A stretch of DNA of 11,397 nt from NCBI RefSeq assembly GCF_015056685.1, contig NZ_SVFW01000031.1, positions 1 to 11,397 on the forward strand, read 5' to 3'. The number at the start of each line of letters is the position of its first letter. The first letter of the stretch is position 1. This DNA comes from Butyrivibrio sp. (lineage in GTDB: Bacteria > Bacillota > Clostridia > Lachnospirales > Lachnospiraceae). This document shows positions 5,745 through 11,397 of this stretch, piece by piece. The position numbers were made by a program, and so were the translations under genes. The notes below the pieces were generated by a model, which was not told where the DNA came from, made no database searches, and saw nothing but the letters and a program-made list of their open reading frames with translations.

Positions 5745-5906
5745 ATGATAGATATTTTAATCTCAATTATAATCTTACTTTGTGTTGGACTTGCCGTTTT
5801 CTATATCTATAAGGAAAAGAAAAAGGGCACACACTGCATAGGTTGTCCAATGGCGGGAAACTGCAGCAAAGCAAAAGCATGTAGCTCTTTAACAAAAAAA
5901 CAATGA
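5745..5906 (+). CDS. FeoB-associated Cys-rich membrane protein (53 aa)
   Basis: A short gene 32 bp after feoB, with AGGAG (5735-5739) before the ATG. The product starts with a single membrane helix (about residues 4-22), then a lysine-rich stretch (KEKKKG) and a Cys cluster, C31, C34, C40 and C46, in the pattern CxGCP-x5-C-x5-C. Small proteins of this type regularly follow feoB in Firmicutes and are catalogued as FeoB-associated Cys-rich membrane proteins. The cysteines could pass or sense iron at the cytosolic face, but this is inferred. A hairpin after the stop closes the transcript. Confidence 0.88.
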   Translation: MIDILISIIILLCVGLAVFYIYKEKKKGTHCIGCPMAGNCSKAKACSSLTKKQ

Positions 5907-5913
5907 TCAGATG

Positions 5914-5954
5914 TCTAGTGTCTTGTCAGGCAGATAAGGCACTAGATTTGTATT
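5914..5954 (+). terminator. Likely terminator after the feoB transcript
   Basis: TCTAGTGTCTTGTC (5914-5927) and GATAAGGCACTAGA (5933-5946) form a 14-bp stem with two G-U pairs and a 5-base loop, followed by TTTGTATT. The T-tract is weak, so read-through into the next genes is likely. Confidence 0.6.
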
Positions 5955-5976
5955 AGAATCTGTTGGAGGTAACAGT

Positions 5977-6342
5977 TTGAACGTTTCCAATATAATAATT
6001 ATTCTGGTTATTACTGTGATCCTTTTCTTTGCTGTCAGAGGTACGATCCAGCACATGAAGGGAGAGGGATCATGCTGTGGAGGCCCCAAAGAAAAAGCTC
6101 CCAAAAAGAAAATTCCAGGAAAACCTTTGTCCAAACTTAAAGTGACGATAGAGGGCATGCACTGTGATAACTGTAAGAACAGGGTTGAAAGAAAACTTGA
6201 TGAGATGGACGGGGTAGTGGCAAAAGTTAAGTTATCCCAAAAGGCGGCTTATGTTTCTTTATACAAGGAGATTCCTGAAAGCCTTATTTGTGACACCATA
6301 ACTAAGGCTGGCTATGAAGTTATAAGTGTGGAGGCACTATAA
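5977..6342 (+). CDS. Membrane-anchored HMA-domain protein with FeoB-associated-like N-terminus
   Basis: This 121-aa protein begins at TTG (5977), chosen because GGAGGT lies 6 nt upstream and the membrane helix starts right after it. Residues 5-20 are a single transmembrane helix. GSCCGGP (C33, C34) recalls the Cys-rich part of FeoB-associated small proteins, followed by a Lys/Pro linker. Residues 52-121 are a heavy-metal-associated domain with the metal-binding loop GMHCDNC (C63, C66). HMA domains usually carry Cu(I), Zn or similar ions to P-type ATPases. Here the position after feoB suggests a role in intracellular metal handling at the membrane, though the metal is unknown. A Fur-like gene follows, with its ribosome binding site overlapping this stop codon, so the two are cotranscribed. 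Confidence 0.87.
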   Translation: MNVSNIIIILVITVILFFAVRGTIQHMKGEGSCCGGPKEKAPKKKIPGKPLSKLKVTIEGMHCDNCKNRVERKLDEMDGVVAKVKLSQKAAYVSLYKEIPESLICDTITKAGYEVISVEAL

Positions 6343-6359
6343 GGAGGGGAAGCAGTAGT

Positions 6360-6608
6360 ATGAGCAGTGAACAGGTTATAGACAGACTTAAACAAAACGG
6401 ATGCCGTATTACCAAGCAGAGGAAACTGATAGTTGATGTAATTATGGGAAATGACCATTCTTCCTGTAAAGATATATATTATAAGGTCATGGCAAAGGAC
6501 AACAGCGTAGGAATGGCTACCGTCTACAGAATGATCCGGGTACTTGAAGATATTGGAGTGATAAACAGGATCGATATGATCGAGATCAATAATGAAAACA
6601 GAGGATAA
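6360..6608 (+). CDS. Fur-family DNA-binding domain only (82-aa mini-Fur)
   Basis: The product matches the N-terminal winged helix of Fur/PerR regulators: residues 12-28 (NGCRITKQRKLIVDVIM), a DIYYKV helix (38-43), and the recognition region GMATVYRMIRVLEDIGVI (51-68). Fur proteins are usually 130-150 aa. The whole C-terminal dimerisation and metal-binding half, with its HxH and Cys motifs, is missing. It is not an obvious frameshift: the TAA stop lies inside an intrinsic terminator stem, and no C-terminal half follows in any frame. AAGGAGGGG overlaps the stop of the HMA gene. It may be a natural one-domain regulator, a modulator of full-length Fur, or an old deletion. Family assignment is firm, function open. 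Confidence 0.85.
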   Translation: MSSEQVIDRLKQNGCRITKQRKLIVDVIMGNDHSSCKDIYYKVMAKDNSVGMATVYRMIRVLEDIGVINRIDMIEINNENRG

Positions 6609-6636
6609 CAGGTATTTTGCCTGTTATTCTTTTTTT
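6603..6636 (+). terminator. Intrinsic terminator overlapping the mini-Fur stop codon
   Basis: GGATAACAGG (6603-6612) and CCTGTTATTC (6620-6629) form a 10-bp stem with one G-U pair and a 7-base loop, followed by seven T. The stop codon TAA (6606-6608) is part of the stem. The -35 of the next gene lies in its second arm. Confidence 0.92.
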
Positions 6637-6645
6637 GGTTATAAT
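6617..6645 (+). promoter_or_regulatory. Promoter of the pseudouridine synthase gene, leaderless layout
   Basis: TTGCCT (6617-6622), 17-bp spacer, perfect TATAAT (6640-6645). Transcription should start near 6652, at or one base before the ATG at 6653. The -35 overlaps the terminator of the preceding gene. Confidence 0.65.
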
Positions 6646-6652
6646 GCTACGT

Positions 6653-7576
6653 ATGAATAACAGCTATAGAGAAATCAGATTTAAATTAAAAATAGAAGAT
6701 GGAGTTATGAGAGCGGGCGATATAATGCGTGAAAGATTAAAGCTCTCAAGCAGGGAAGTAACGAGGTGCAAACTCTTTGAAGACGGCGTTATGTGTGAAG
6801 GAAAGGCTGTAAGGATCATTGATGAAATAAAGCCGGGACAGGAGCTTGTAGTCAGGATCTATGAAGATACAGACAATGCTTCAGAAATTGTTCCAAGTGA
6901 TGATCCAATAGATATAGTCTATGAAGATGAAGATATTGTTGTAGTCAATAAACAGGGGAATGTGGTTGTTCATCCCTCATACTGCCATTTTACGGATTCA
7001 CTGAGCAATGCACTAATGGGTTATTACAACAGGACCGGTCAGAATCACGTTATAAGAGTGATCGGCCGACTTGACAGGGAAACATCGGGACTTATTATCT
7101 TTGCCAAGAACAGATACAGTGCAGCCCTTCTTTCTGAGCAGTGTCTTGATATGTCCAGGAGAAAAGAGTATCTTGCCCTTTGCGATGGATTTTTTTCTGA
7201 AAAGCAAGGAACCATTGATGCTCCAATATGGGAAAATCCCAAGGAAAAGATGGTCAGGGAAGTAAGAGATGACGGAAAAAGAGCTGTCACTCATTACAAG
7301 GTTGAAAAACAGTTTGACGATTTTGCTCTTGTGAGACTTAAACTTGATACTGGAAGAACACATCAGATAAGAGTTCACATGTCTTATATAGGGCATCCCT
7401 TACTGGGGGATAGCCTTTATGGAAAAGAAATAGCTAATAACCATGGGATGGAGAGAGCGGCTCTTCATGCATGCGAACTCTTATTTTTACAGCCGATTTC
7501 AGGACAGGAGCTGCGTTTTTTGGCACCAATACCTGATGATATGAAAATGGTAATAAAAAATGAAGAGTTATTTTAA
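6653..7576 (+). CDS. RluA-family RNA pseudouridine synthase
   Basis: The product converts uridine to pseudouridine in rRNA or tRNA. Residues about 12-75 resemble the S4-like RNA-binding domain of RluC/RluD-type enzymes (EDGVMRAGDIMRERL to GQELVVRI). The catalytic domain carries the RluA signature GRLDRETSGLIIFAKN, with the catalytic aspartate at D141, followed by EYLALCDG, LDTGRTHQIRVH and GHPLLGDSLYG. The exact target uridine cannot be read from the sequence. The 307-aa start at 6653 is preferred: longer in-frame starts (6617, 6644) lie in the terminator or the -10 box. No Shine-Dalgarno is present, and the promoter places the mRNA start at the ATG. The last 9 bp overlap the end of dinB on the other strand. 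Confidence 0.93.
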   Translation: MNNSYREIRFKLKIEDGVMRAGDIMRERLKLSSREVTRCKLFEDGVMCEGKAVRIIDEIKPGQELVVRIYEDTDNASEIVPSDDPIDIVYEDEDIVVVNKQGNVVVHPSYCHFTDSLSNALMGYYNRTGQNHVIRVIGRLDRETSGLIIFAKNRYSAALLSEQCLDMSRRKEYLALCDGFFSEKQGTIDAPIWENPKEKMVREVRDDGKRAVTHYKVEKQFDDFALVRLKLDTGRTHQIRVHMSYIGHPLLGDSLYGKEIANNHGMERAALHACELLFLQPISGQELRFLAPIPDDMKMVIKNEELF

Positions 7577-8869
7577 TCCTTTTTTGATTATGTCTTTTCC
7601 ATAGGCGGAAGTGAGCTTCTGTGTCATTGCATCAAGCTTTTTTCGCTTTTCTTCTGATATTGAAGACTCTTTTACCGATTCAGAAGTCTGTGGCATGATG
7701 TCCTCGAAGAGATTGAGCTGATGGAAACTGCCATCATCCATTTTACTGACACCGACTCCCACAAGCCTTATAACTTCACCTTTGATGAAAAGGCCGTTAT
7801 CACCGAGAAGAAGCTTATCAGCAAGTTCTTTTGCATGCTTTAGGATCTTATCAGCATCATTTATGGAGCTTTCAAGTCCCATCTGGCAGGAATGTCTTTT
7901 AAAATTCCCTGTTTTTACGCTCACTGTGACAGTTTTCCCGTAAACATTATCTCTTTTCAGTCTCCTTGAAACGCTTTCGGAGAGCCATTTAAGGATGCCT
8001 CCTATATCTTTGTCATAGTTATCGGCATTTAGGTCATAGGACAGAGTGGTCTCATTGGAATAGCTCTTGGCATCGTCATATTCATCAGAAACATTGCTGC
8101 TTCCGATTCCGTTGGCACTTGCGTAAATGTATTTACCACCGTTTTCACCAAGGATACTGCACAAAAAAGTCAGTTCGCTGTTTGCAGCATCTCCAATAGT
8201 TCTGATGCCTATGCTCTCAAGTCTTTCTGCAGTGGCCTTGCCACAGCCAAAGAGGTCTCTTATAGGAAGTGGCCACATTTTGGATGGGATTTCCTCAGGA
8301 AAAAGAGTGTGTACTCTGTCAGGCTTTTGAAAATCACTGGCCATCTTGGCTAGAAGTTTATTATTGGAAATACCGACATTTACAGTAAATCCAAGGTTGT
8401 TTTTTACTTCATCCTTTATGGCATAGGCAATTGACAGCGGAAAAGGATGCTCGCTTGTTTCTAAATGCCTGTAAAGATTCCTTGTACCTGAGAAATCCAC
8501 ATATGCCTCGTCTACAGAAACCTGTTCCACAAGCGGAGAATACTTTTTCAAAATGTCGATGAAAGCGTGAGAATAGCGCCTATAGGTGGCAAAGTCTGAA
8601 GGAACCATGACGAGTTTAGGACATTTCTGAAGCGCTTTTATTACTGGCTCACCTGTGACAATTCCATACTTTTTGGCAGGGATTGATTTGGCAGTAATGA
8701 TGCCATGCCTTGAATTGACATCGCCTCCAACAGCAGAGGGTATTGTCCTAAGATCGATGCTTCCTGGTTCTTCTTCAAGCTTTTTTAAAGCTGACCATGA
8801 AAGAAAAGCAGAGTTGACGTCTATGTGAAATATTATTTTTTCATTTTCGGATTGATTAAACTCATTCAT
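7568..8869 (-). CDS. dinB: DNA polymerase IV (Y-family translesion polymerase)
   Basis: This 433-aa error-prone polymerase copies past damaged bases. Catalytic carboxylates are D17 (HIDVNSAF) and D120/E121 (SVDEAYVDFSG). F22 is at the steric-gate position, and the thumb motif NVGISNNKLLAKMASDF is intact. The little-finger domain (about 270-375) ends in QLNLF (384-388), a classical sliding-clamp binding motif, followed by a tail of about 45 residues, so this motif is internal rather than at the extreme C-terminus. The ATG at 8869 has no Shine-Dalgarno and lies 6 nt after a -10 hexamer whose spacer contains a LexA box, so it is probably a leaderless SOS gene. It is convergent with the RluA gene and 64 bp downstream of the CPBP gene on the same strand. 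Confidence 0.96.
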   Translation of the reverse strand: MNEFNQSENEKIIFHIDVNSAFLSWSALKKLEEEPGSIDLRTIPSAVGGDVNSRHGIITAKSIPAKKYGIVTGEPVIKALQKCPKLVMVPSDFATYRRYSHAFIDILKKYSPLVEQVSVDEAYVDFSGTRNLYRHLETSEHPFPLSIAYAIKDEVKNNLGFTVNVGISNNKLLAKMASDFQKPDRVHTLFPEEIPSKMWPLPIRDLFGCGKATAERLESIGIRTIGDAANSELTFLCSILGENGGKYIYASANGIGSSNVSDEYDDAKSYSNETTLSYDLNADNYDKDIGGILKWLSESVSRRLKRDNVYGKTVTVSVKTGNFKRHSCQMGLESSINDADKILKHAKELADKLLLGDNGLFIKGEVIRLVGVGVSKMDDGSFHQLNLFEDIMPQTSESVKESSISEEKRKKLDAMTQKLTSAYGKDIIKKGLK

Positions 8870-8875
8870 AACAAT

Positions 8876-8904
8876 ATAATACGCCGAACAAAAGTTCGGC
8901 GCAA
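8876..8904 (-). promoter_or_regulatory. dinB promoter with LexA (SOS) box in the spacer
   Basis: On the minus strand TTGCGC (8904-8899), 17-bp spacer, TATTAT (8881-8876) precede the dinB ATG by 6 nt. The spacer contains CGAAC-AAAA-GTTCG (8885-8898), an exact match to the Firmicutes LexA/DinR core CGAAC-N4-GTTCG. The palindrome extends to 8 bp per arm (8882-8901). LexA bound here would cover the promoter, as expected for an SOS gene. The same palindrome might also form a hairpin in transcripts reading in from the CPBP gene. Confidence 0.9.
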
Positions 8905-8933
8905 TGATTCTTTTTGTATGTTTTTATTAGTCA

Positions 8934-9857
8934 TCATTCCCAGATATTTGTGGGCTTCTTTTTGTTTTTTATGCCCCACACGACAACAAGTATTGCGCAG
9001 ATGACGTTTACGGATACTGCAACTATTGTTTCTTCAACACCAAAACTAACACTGTAGAAAAAACTGTCTGTTGCTGTTGATGCATCTAGTTTGAATAATG
9101 AAAACTTGGATACAAGGCCGCTGTTTGGAAGGCCAAAAACAATACTCTGCGTATAGTTCCATGCTGCATGGGCTGCCATTGGCATCCATAAGCTGTCACA
9201 ATAATAGACCATTACTGAATAACATATACCTACAGCAACTATGGAAACAATAGCTAAAGTGCTGACGCCTGGATTAGCAATGTGCAAAAGGCCAAAAAAC
9301 ATAGCGTTTACGATAATTGCTACAGCTGGGTGGCGGTAACCTCTTCGTATTCTCTGATAGAGAAAGCCTCTGCATAAAAGTTCTTCTGCTGATGACTGTA
9401 TAAATACTGCTATGAAAATTCCCAAAAGTGCAAAGAAATTGGCTCCTGAGAAATAGAGATAAATATCTTTGTGTAAGACAGCAAGAAGAATGCAGAAACC
9501 ATTCATGACAAAACCGATCAAAAGGCCAATTCCGAGGTGTTTTAATGTATTTCCCTTACATTTTTTCCAGACTGCTCCGAATATTGGTCTGTTTGAAGGA
9601 ATAAGGCACCACAGTAGAATAACTATCCAATAGCCTATGAAGCTGGCGTACATCGCAAAAAAAGCAATATAATCATAATTGGTATCATTGATTATCATTG
9701 ATGCAGGATAATTGATAATCAGATTTCCTACTGTTCCACCTAAAAGCATAAGAAAATATGCAAGAATGAAAGGAATAAGAATGAAATCATTCAATTTGAA
9801 GTTGTCTGTGTGATAGCTTTTGATAAAACTAATCAGTTTGTTTTCTTTTTTCTCCAT
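8934..9857 (-). CDS. CPBP-family intramembrane protease (CAAX/Abi type)
   Basis: A multi-pass membrane protein of 307 aa with about eight hydrophobic segments. The conserved CPBP motifs are all present: EELLCRG (E158, E159, R163), FGLLH (F188, H192) and HAAWN (H230, N234). Together they form the metal-dependent active site of CAAX-prenyl protease-like enzymes. In bacteria the substrates are mostly unknown; some members process peptides or confer bacteriocin immunity. The ATG at 9857 is chosen because GAGGAG lies about 9 nt upstream. A longer in-frame start at 9986 would overlap the divergent sortase gene and its promoter. It shares a 98-bp intergenic region with that gene. No terminator is seen before dinB. 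Confidence 0.92.
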   Translation of the reverse strand: MEKKENKLISFIKSYHTDNFKLNDFILIPFILAYFLMLLGGTVGNLIINYPASMIINDTNYDYIAFFAMYASFIGYWIVILLWCLIPSNRPIFGAVWKKCKGNTLKHLGIGLLIGFVMNGFCILLAVLHKDIYLYFSGANFFALLGIFIAVFIQSSAEELLCRGFLYQRIRRGYRHPAVAIIVNAMFFGLLHIANPGVSTLAIVSIVAVGICYSVMVYYCDSLWMPMAAHAAWNYTQSIVFGLPNSGLVSKFSLFKLDASTATDSFFYSVSFGVEETIVAVSVNVICAILVVVWGIKNKKKPTNIWE

Positions 9858-9894
9858 ATAAATTTTCTCCTCATAAAAAATGCTACTACTTACA

Positions 9895-9935
9895 ATTATC
9901 GTATATTTGTTATGCATTATCAAATGATTTATAAT
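9895..9935. promoter_or_regulatory. Divergent overlapping promoters for the CPBP and sortase genes
   Basis: Plus strand: TTGTTA (9907-9912), 17 bp, TATAAT (9930-9935), toward the sortase, with AAGGGGAG (9943-9950) as ribosome binding site. Minus strand: TTGATA (9923-9918), 17 bp, GATAAT (9900-9895), toward the CPBP gene. The two -35 regions sit inside each other's spacers, so the polymerases would compete. Confidence 0.7.
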
Positions 9936-9955
9936 ATTTGTGAAGGGGAGAAAAT

Positions 9956-10723
9956 ATGGTAAAGAAAGTAATAAGAATTGTTGCACTAATTATCTGTCTG
10001 GCCATAATTGTCTATGAAGGTGTGATGATCTATGTTGATCAGAAGGAGTATCAGGTTGCTTCTGATGAATACGACGAGATAAGAAGTGTGGCTGTCGATT
10101 ATATTCCGGAAGATGAAGCGGAGATAGTCGATTATCCTGTGCTTAATATCAACTTCGGTAAGCTCGAAGAGATAAATCCTGACGTCACTGCCTGGATTTA
10201 TTTTCCGTGTCTTGAAATAAGTTATCCTGTGGTAAAAGAGTCTGAGGTTGATGAATATCTTTATAAGACCTTTGAACTTGAAAAAAATAAGGCAGGATGT
10301 ATTTTTGAAGACGTTATGAGTGATGCGGGATTTAACGGGTATCATGACATTGTATTTGGTCATAATATGAAAGATAAATCCATGTTTGGCAGGTTAAAAG
10401 ACCTTTATCAAAAGGGAAATGAATCCCTTCTTGAGGATGATCCATATATTTACATATATACTAAGGACCACGTATATCAGTACAGAGTGTTTGCTTATTA
10501 CATCACTAAAGTTGGAAGCGGTGCTTATTCAGTAGTTTCAAATCTTGATGAGTATAAAGATTTTATTTCTTTTATCCAGACTCATTCAGCATATAAGATT
10601 CCTTCAGACCTTGACCTTGAAAGCGGGAACAGTATTCTCACACTTTCTACCTGCAGTGGAAGAGCAGGAGGCAGTCAGAGGTTTGTGGTTCACTCATTAA
10701 AAGTGAATGCATGGGAAAGATAA
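9956..10723 (+). CDS. srtB: Class B sortase
   Basis: This 255-aa membrane-anchored cysteine transpeptidase attaches surface proteins to peptidoglycan or builds surface polymers. An N-terminal membrane helix (about residues 5-27) is followed by an extracellular sortase domain. The catalytic triad is visible: H136 in VFGHNMKDKSMFG, C233 in TLSTCS, and R242 in QRFVVHS. The long helix after the histidine (MFGRLKDLYQKG) is typical of class B. AAGGGGAG precedes the ATG and a promoter lies 20 bp upstream. No sorting-signal substrate is complete in this window; the CAP-domain protein that follows is a possible partner, but its C-terminus is missing. A few class B sortases serve haem uptake, but no haem genes are seen here. 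Confidence 0.93.
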   Translation: MVKKVIRIVALIICLAIIVYEGVMIYVDQKEYQVASDEYDEIRSVAVDYIPEDEAEIVDYPVLNINFGKLEEINPDVTAWIYFPCLEISYPVVKESEVDEYLYKTFELEKNKAGCIFEDVMSDAGFNGYHDIVFGHNMKDKSMFGRLKDLYQKGNESLLEDDPYIYIYTKDHVYQYRVFAYYITKVGSGAYSVVSNLDEYKDFISFIQTHSAYKIPSDLDLESGNSILTLSTCSGRAGGSQRFVVHSLKVNAWER

Positions 10724-10858
10724 TTTCAGAATTTTTCAGATAGTTGTGAATGTTTATTTTTGTTTTAGAAAAAAGTTATCTGGAATTCATTGAATGAGTA
10801 TTGTCGTTACGATACCATGATACTAGAAATTAAAATTTGTATTCACAGGAGTGTGATT
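10724..10858 (+). promoter_or_regulatory. Intergenic region between sortase and CAP-protein genes
   Basis: This AT-rich 135-bp stretch has no clear terminator. CAGATA (10737-10742) and TATCTG (10777-10782) could pair across a long loop. A weak promoter candidate is TTGTCG (10801-10806), 17 bp, TAGAAA (10824-10829), close to a direct repeat GATAC-cat-GATAC (10811-10823). AGGAG (10847-10851) is the ribosome binding site of the next gene. Confidence 0.4.
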
Positions 10859-11397
10859 ATGAGAAAAATTAAAAAATATGTTGCTTTGGTGGTGGCTGGC
10901 ATCTTGGCCTGCACATTCGTTGCCTGTGGCGCTGTTAAGGACGGGGCAATCGATGATCAGGCTGCAACCAGAGGTATCCACGAAGGCGAAGGCGAAATAT
11001 ATATTGATGATGAAGCAATTGCTCTTGCAGGATCTGCTGCATCAAGTCAGGCAGCATTAGATGCCTGCTCTGCAGTATTTAATCTTATGAATCAGCAGAG
11101 AGCAGCACAGGGACTTGCAGCACTTGCTTGGAGCGATGCTCTTACAGATGCAGCTCAGGTACGTGCCAATGAGATTACAACTTCCTTCTCACACACAAGA
11201 CCTGATGGTTCAGCATTCTGGACAGTTAACAGTAACGTTCAGTACGGTGAGAATCTTGCAAAGCTCTATCAGTCAGCAGACAGTGTTTACGCAGCATGGA
11301 TGAATTCACCAACCCATGCCGCAAACATTATGGATAGCGGATACAAAACAGTCGGTATCGCCATCTGCCAGACAGGCGACGGCAGCTGGTACTGGGC
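10859..11397 (+). CDS. Secreted CAP (SCP/PR1-like) domain protein, 3' end missing
   Basis: About 179 residues are visible before the window ends. The N-terminus MRKIKKYVALVVAG is a basic signal peptide with a hydrophobic core, ending near FVACG. C23 (or C18, ILAC) could be a lipidated cysteine, so it is a lipoprotein or secreted protein. An acidic linker follows to about residue 60. From about 67 the CAP fold begins: FNLMNQQRAAQGLAALAWSDALTDAA, then SHTRPDGSAFW, YGENLA, and WMNSPTHAANIMDSGYKTVGIA. CAP proteins of bacteria are extracellular and of mostly unknown role. AGGAG lies 7 nt before the ATG at 10859. Its position after a class B sortase suggests a shared cell-surface function, which the missing C-terminus could show. 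Confidence 0.9.
   Translation, partial: MRKIKKYVALVVAGILACTFVACGAVKDGAIDDQAATRGIHEGEGEIYIDDEAIALAGSAASSQAALDACSAVFNLMNQQRAAQGLAALAWSDALTDAAQVRANEITTSFSHTRPDGSAFWTVNSNVQYGENLAKLYQSADSVYAAWMNSPTHAANIMDSGYKTVGIAICQTGDGSWYW

Noticed and set aside
6360..6650. Frameshifted pseudogene of a full-length Fur
   Set aside because: The stop codon lies in an intrinsic terminator and the next gene's promoter follows at once; no remnant of the C-terminal domain is visible in any frame.
6617..6652. Upstream starts (6617 TTG, 6644 ATG) for the RluA gene
   Set aside because: They lie in the terminator stem and the -10 hexamer, upstream of the probable transcription start, and add no conserved residues.
8934..9986. 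Longer 350-aa form of the CPBP protein starting at 9986
   Set aside because: It would run through both divergent promoters and overlap the sortase gene. The start at 9857 has a well-placed GAGGAG.

Overview
The window most likely comes from an anaerobic Gram-positive of the Clostridia, probably a Lachnospiraceae relative such as Butyrivibrio or Pseudobutyrivibrio. This is inferred from the AT-rich DNA with strong AGGAGG-type ribosome binding sites, a Firmicutes LexA box (CGAAC-N4-GTTCG), a FeoB followed by a tiny Cys-rich FeoB-associated membrane protein, a class B sortase, and a PIN-PhoH ATPase. I could not run a database search, so the genus is a guess.

Positions 1-1670 hold almost no protein-coding sequence. 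After a possible C-terminal tail of an upstream gene (1-48) come about 1.3 kb of unusual non-coding repeats: a perfect 12-bp palindrome (72-96); a 300-bp nested fold-back made of six copies of one two-part module, three forward and three inverted (165-465); an array of short inverted repeats with a 52-bp period (540-803); an array with a 63-64-bp period inside 20-bp terminal inverted repeats flanked by 11-bp direct repeats (868-1194); and a long imperfect hairpin (1244-1374). The periods of about 52 and 63 bp recur in unrelated motifs and equal about five and six DNA helical turns. I do not recognise this region as a known family. It is the best candidate here for something undescribed.

Positions 1673-3120 carry a stand-alone PIN-PhoH ATPase gene with its own promoter and terminator. 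Positions 3179-6636 form a ferrous-iron module: feoA, feoB, a 53-aa FeoB-associated protein, a membrane-anchored heavy-metal-associated (HMA) domain protein with a related N-terminus, and an 82-aa protein that is only the DNA-binding half of a Fur regulator. Four copies of a 16-bp palindrome (GTTAG-N6-CTAAC type) lie at the feoA promoters and in front of feoB, and a Fur-like box lies next to the first. The locus therefore looks controlled by metal through a repressor encoded elsewhere, perhaps together with the mini-Fur.

Positions 6617-8905 hold a pseudouridine synthase of the RluA type and, convergent to it, DNA polymerase IV (dinB) under a LexA box. The two genes overlap tail to tail by 9 bp. 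Both appear to be leaderless, with a -10 hexamer 6-7 nt before the ATG and no Shine-Dalgarno. Positions 8934-11397 hold a CPBP-type membrane protease gene divergent from a class B sortase gene, then the start of a secreted CAP-domain protein cut by the window edge. These last genes concern the cell envelope.
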